Assembly: GCA_003647375.1 (NCBI GenBank) | Contig: QMMS01000078.1 | Span: 1 to 15,469 of the forward strand | From: Deltaproteobacteria bacterium | Lineage (GTDB): Bacteria > Desulfobacterota > Desulfobacteria > Desulfobacterales > B30-G6 | Length of the DNA: 15,469 nt | Direction of reading: 5' to 3' | Part shown: piece by piece, positions 14,463 to 15,469 of the stretch | How the letters are laid out: each line of letters opens with the position of its first letter | Position numbering within the stretch: position 1 is the first letter of the stretch | Program-made: the position numbers and the translations under genes | The notes under the pieces: generated by a model | Told to the model about the DNA's origin: nothing | The model's database searches: none | The model's input: the letters and a program-made list of their open reading frames with translations, nothing else

Positions 14463-15467
14463 TTGAAAAAACGAAAGGAAAGGATCGACCGAGGCATCAA
14501 AGCCAGGTCTGGGGATATATTCGCTCTCAGCTCCTGGCGTGAAATGCTCTATGTGGCAGGGCCACGACTACTTCCGGTCGTTCTCTTTCTCACATTGCCG
14601 CTTATCTTGAGCCCTTATTGGCAGCGAGTAATGATCTCGCTGGCCGTTTTTGCCATGCTGGCAATCAGCTGGGACATGCTGGCGCAAAGCGGCATGATTT
14701 CTTTAGGGCAAGCCCTTTTCTTCGGTATGGGAGCCTACCTGTCCGGTATTTTCAACCACTTATGGGGATTTCATCCCTTTATTTCCATACCTCTTGCAAC
14801 TGTTTTCGGTGGCCTCATCTGTACACTTATTCTTCTGCCTGTCCTTCGATTGAGAGGCATCTACTTCTCCATGTTTACACTGATCCTCCCCCTGATGCTG
14901 GTAAGGACCATCGAAGCAACCAAGATTTTCGGCGGCACAGAGGGCTTGAGCGGCATGAGCCCACTGCCCTCCGGCTGGCTTGAGCTCTACCTGATAATCG
15001 TAGCCACACTAATTGTTCTGTTCGGATTCCGGCGGTTAATGGCCTCCGACTATGGTCTTGTCCTCAAGGGTATCCGTGACAATGACAGGTCCGTAACCAA
15101 TGCCGGCATCAATATTTACCGTTTCAAAGCCCAGGCGCTATTTCTATCCAGCGCCGTCGGTGCTTTTGCCGGAGCTTACATGACCCATGTGTACATGTTT
15201 GTCGGCATGCCGGTCTTTGCTCTGGACTATTCCATCATGCCCATTGCGTCAGCGGTTGTCGGGGGCGTCGGCTCGTTTGCCGGGGCTGTTCTGGGAGCAG
15301 TTATCCTGGTGCCGTTATCCGAAGTACTGCGCGGTCTCGGCGGTCTGCGAATCGTGCTGTATGGGCTCTTTCTGGTTATTTTTATCGTCGCCATACCAGA
15401 AGGTATCTTTCATTACATTCAACGAAAATACCAACAGGTTGAAAGATGGGTCGATGTCGATAGGTAG
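14463..15467 (+). CDS. livM: LIV-type ABC transporter permease LivM
   Basis: This is the second permease subunit, pairing with LivH. The start is TTG at 14463, four bases after the livH stop, with AAAGGA upstream inside livH; no better ATG lies close. The 334-residue product has a basic N-terminal tail, then about eight to nine membrane segments. Family patterns are the SGMISLGQALFFGMGAYLSG stretch near 78-97, GLVLKGIRDNDRSVTNAGI (about 199-217, the ATPase coupling helix), and AVVGGVGSFAGAVLGAVILV near 262-281. It ends two bases before the window edge. The cognate ATPases LivG and LivF are expected next but are not visible. Confidence 0.92.
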   Translation: MKKRKERIDRGIKARSGDIFALSSWREMLYVAGPRLLPVVLFLTLPLILSPYWQRVMISLAVFAMLAISWDMLAQSGMISLGQALFFGMGAYLSGIFNHLWGFHPFISIPLATVFGGLICTLILLPVLRLRGIYFSMFTLILPLMLVRTIEATKIFGGTEGLSGMSPLPSGWLELYLIIVATLIVLFGFRRLMASDYGLVLKGIRDNDRSVTNAGINIYRFKAQALFLSSAVGAFAGAYMTHVYMFVGMPVFALDYSIMPIASAVVGGVGSFAGAVLGAVILVPLSEVLRGLGGLRIVLYGLFLVIFIVAIPEGIFHYIQRKYQQVERWVDVDR

Positions 15468-15469
15468 CA

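Overview
The window looks like chromosomal DNA of an anaerobic deltaproteobacterium (Desulfobacterota, Desulfobacteraceae-like). This is an inference from gene content and style: a DnaK without grpE/dnaJ neighbours, two branched-chain amino-acid (LIV) type binding proteins, a selenoprotein SelD, a quinol-type NO reductase, small Fe-S/Cys proteins typical of sulfate reducers, and gene spacers packed with palindromic repeats. No sequence search was possible.

Layout. Bases 11-1174 (minus) encode a LivJ-type periplasmic binding protein with its own promoter. It is divergent from dnaK (1526-3436, plus), which ends in a 17-bp stem hairpin. A repeat-rich spacer follows, then a cytoplasmic cyclophilin (3857-4381, minus). 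Bases 4382-4887 are almost entirely palindromic repeats and lead into a YbaK-type Cys-tRNA(Pro) deacylase (4888-5349, plus). After another repeat spacer comes selD (5730-6818, plus), read through an in-frame UGA (5820-5822) at the catalytic position, with a plausible bacterial SECIS hairpin just downstream. Bases 7029-9303 (plus) are a quinol-dependent nitric oxide reductase whose reading frame is broken by one extra base in a G6 run at 7243-7248.

Bases 9304-9679 are a convergent spacer holding four palindromic structures. On the minus strand follow a hemerythrin-PAS protein (9680-10636), a small Cys-rich putative Fe-S protein (10961-11428) and a 68-residue CxxC protein related to the DUF1858/ScdA N-terminal type (11492-11698). 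Divergent from these is a second LIV-type operon: binding protein (11996-13276), a large palindromic repeat with a smaller repeat inserted in it, then livH (13586-14458) and livM (14463-15467). The ATPase genes livG/livF presumably lie beyond the right edge.

How they fit together. NorB, the hemerythrin-PAS protein and the two small Cys proteins form a plausible nitric oxide / reactive nitrogen (or oxygen) defence neighbourhood. The spacer between the CxxC gene and livJ carries three consecutive palindromes, one of the FNR/HcpR type. The strongest unusual items are the Sec-containing SelD, the norB frameshift, the three-palindrome control region, a 43-bp double-hairpin repeat at the 3' ends of two unrelated genes with variation concentrated in the loops, and the nested repeat insertion at 13344-13551. 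I do not see a clearly new multi-gene system.
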